Assembly: GCA_963971285.1 (NCBI GenBank)
Contig: OZ020262.1
Coordinates: 7,880,745-7,944,744, forward strand
Source of the DNA: Astropecten irregularis
Taxonomy: Eukaryota; Echinodermata; Asteroidea; Paxillosida; Astropectinidae
Direction of reading: 5' to 3'
DNA: 64,000 nucleotides
Part shown: positions 63,770 to 64,000 of the stretch, in pieces
Layout: each line of letters begins with the position of its first letter
Numbering within the stretch: the stretch's first letter is position 1
Notes under the pieces: generated by a model
What the model saw: the letters and a program-made list of their open reading frames with translations, nothing else
Told to the model about the DNA's origin: nothing
Database searches by the model: none
Made by a program: the position numbers and the translations under genes

Positions 63770-64000
63770 ACTTTTGTCATTCTCAAGATATGCTGCAAAC
63801 ATAAATTATGCCTTTTGATGACGTCATAATGACGTCACAGTCAATTTCACAACAGCATGCAAATCTCCAGGGTCTAACAAAGCTTTTACAAAAAGAACCA
63901 ATACCGTAGCACTTACCGTTCTCGAGATATAATGCTATTAACCAAAAATTACCTTTATTGATGACGTCATGATGACGTCACTGTAAATTTTGGGGCAGCA

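Larger units (their letters stand above)
61784..64000. repeat. TGACGTCA array unit split by the foldback-like element
   Basis: 61784-61956 and 63770-64000 together match 46226-46620 almost base for base, as one continuous unit. Continues past the window edge. Confidence 0.93.

Noticed and set aside
63397-63804. 135-codon KKFTTSRK frame and its mirror on the minus strand
   Set aside because: Translation of the foldback element's tandem TIR units.

Overview
The window is animal genomic DNA, AT-rich, intron-bearing and very densely packed with repeats. Short introns with canonical GT..AG borders, tRNA-derived SINEs, non-LTR reverse-transcriptase remnants, many hairpin-like MITEs, abundant TACATGTA words and a DED-NB-ARC-TPR gene together suggest a marine invertebrate deuterostome. 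An echinoderm is my best guess, but that assignment is inference; nothing in the window proves the species.

Two protein-coding genes can be modelled, both on the minus strand. (1) A large intracellular receptor-like gene runs from about 35.4 kb (candidate non-coding first exon) through coding exons at 33.9, 31.7, 29.6, 27.2, 26.5, 25.5, 23.4, 21.6, 18.7 and 17.6 kb, with a probable further exon at 16.4 kb and a speculative last exon at 9.0 kb. All junctions from codon 1 through the 17.6 kb exon keep the reading frame. The protein is an N-terminal death-effector-like domain, an NB-ARC ATPase (Walker A, Walker B, TSR, GxP-like motif, degenerate MHD), a TPR solenoid, then a charged Ser/Asp-rich tail with a basic KRKR patch: the layout of an apoptosis or innate-immune signalling NTPase. 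(2) A divergent 14-3-3 gene lies at 44.1-41.6 kb (four exons). Residues that contact the phosphate in canonical 14-3-3 proteins are replaced, and its first coding exon is interrupted just next to a dispersed repeat.

The rest is mobile and repetitive DNA. 0-16 kb: composite repeats, a tRNA-SINE, a CR1/jockey-like reverse transcriptase remnant caught between inverted repeats (3.9-5.4 kb), many MITE-like palindromes, a diverged segmental duplication (10.9-11.8 versus 13.9-15.1 kb) and a broken THAP-like fragment. 16-35 kb: the receptor gene, its introns loaded with MITEs, several within about 30 bp of splice sites, and a 78-bp minisatellite made of an exon end plus its splice donor (24.5-25.4 kb). 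35-37.4 kb: a large inverted repeat whose arms each carry the putative first exon and donor. 37-46 kb: MITEs, the 14-3-3 gene, a heptamer satellite. 46-64 kb: a higher-order array packed with TGACGTCA palindromes, interrupted by a 3.7-kb TIR element, a 19-bp minisatellite, a SINE, a decayed LINE and a 1.8-kb foldback-like element whose target-site duplication can be read against an empty copy elsewhere in the window.

The most notable signals are the splice-donor minisatellite, the inverted-duplicated promoter/first exon, the pseudo-14-3-3 and the TGACGTCA array with its foldback insertion.
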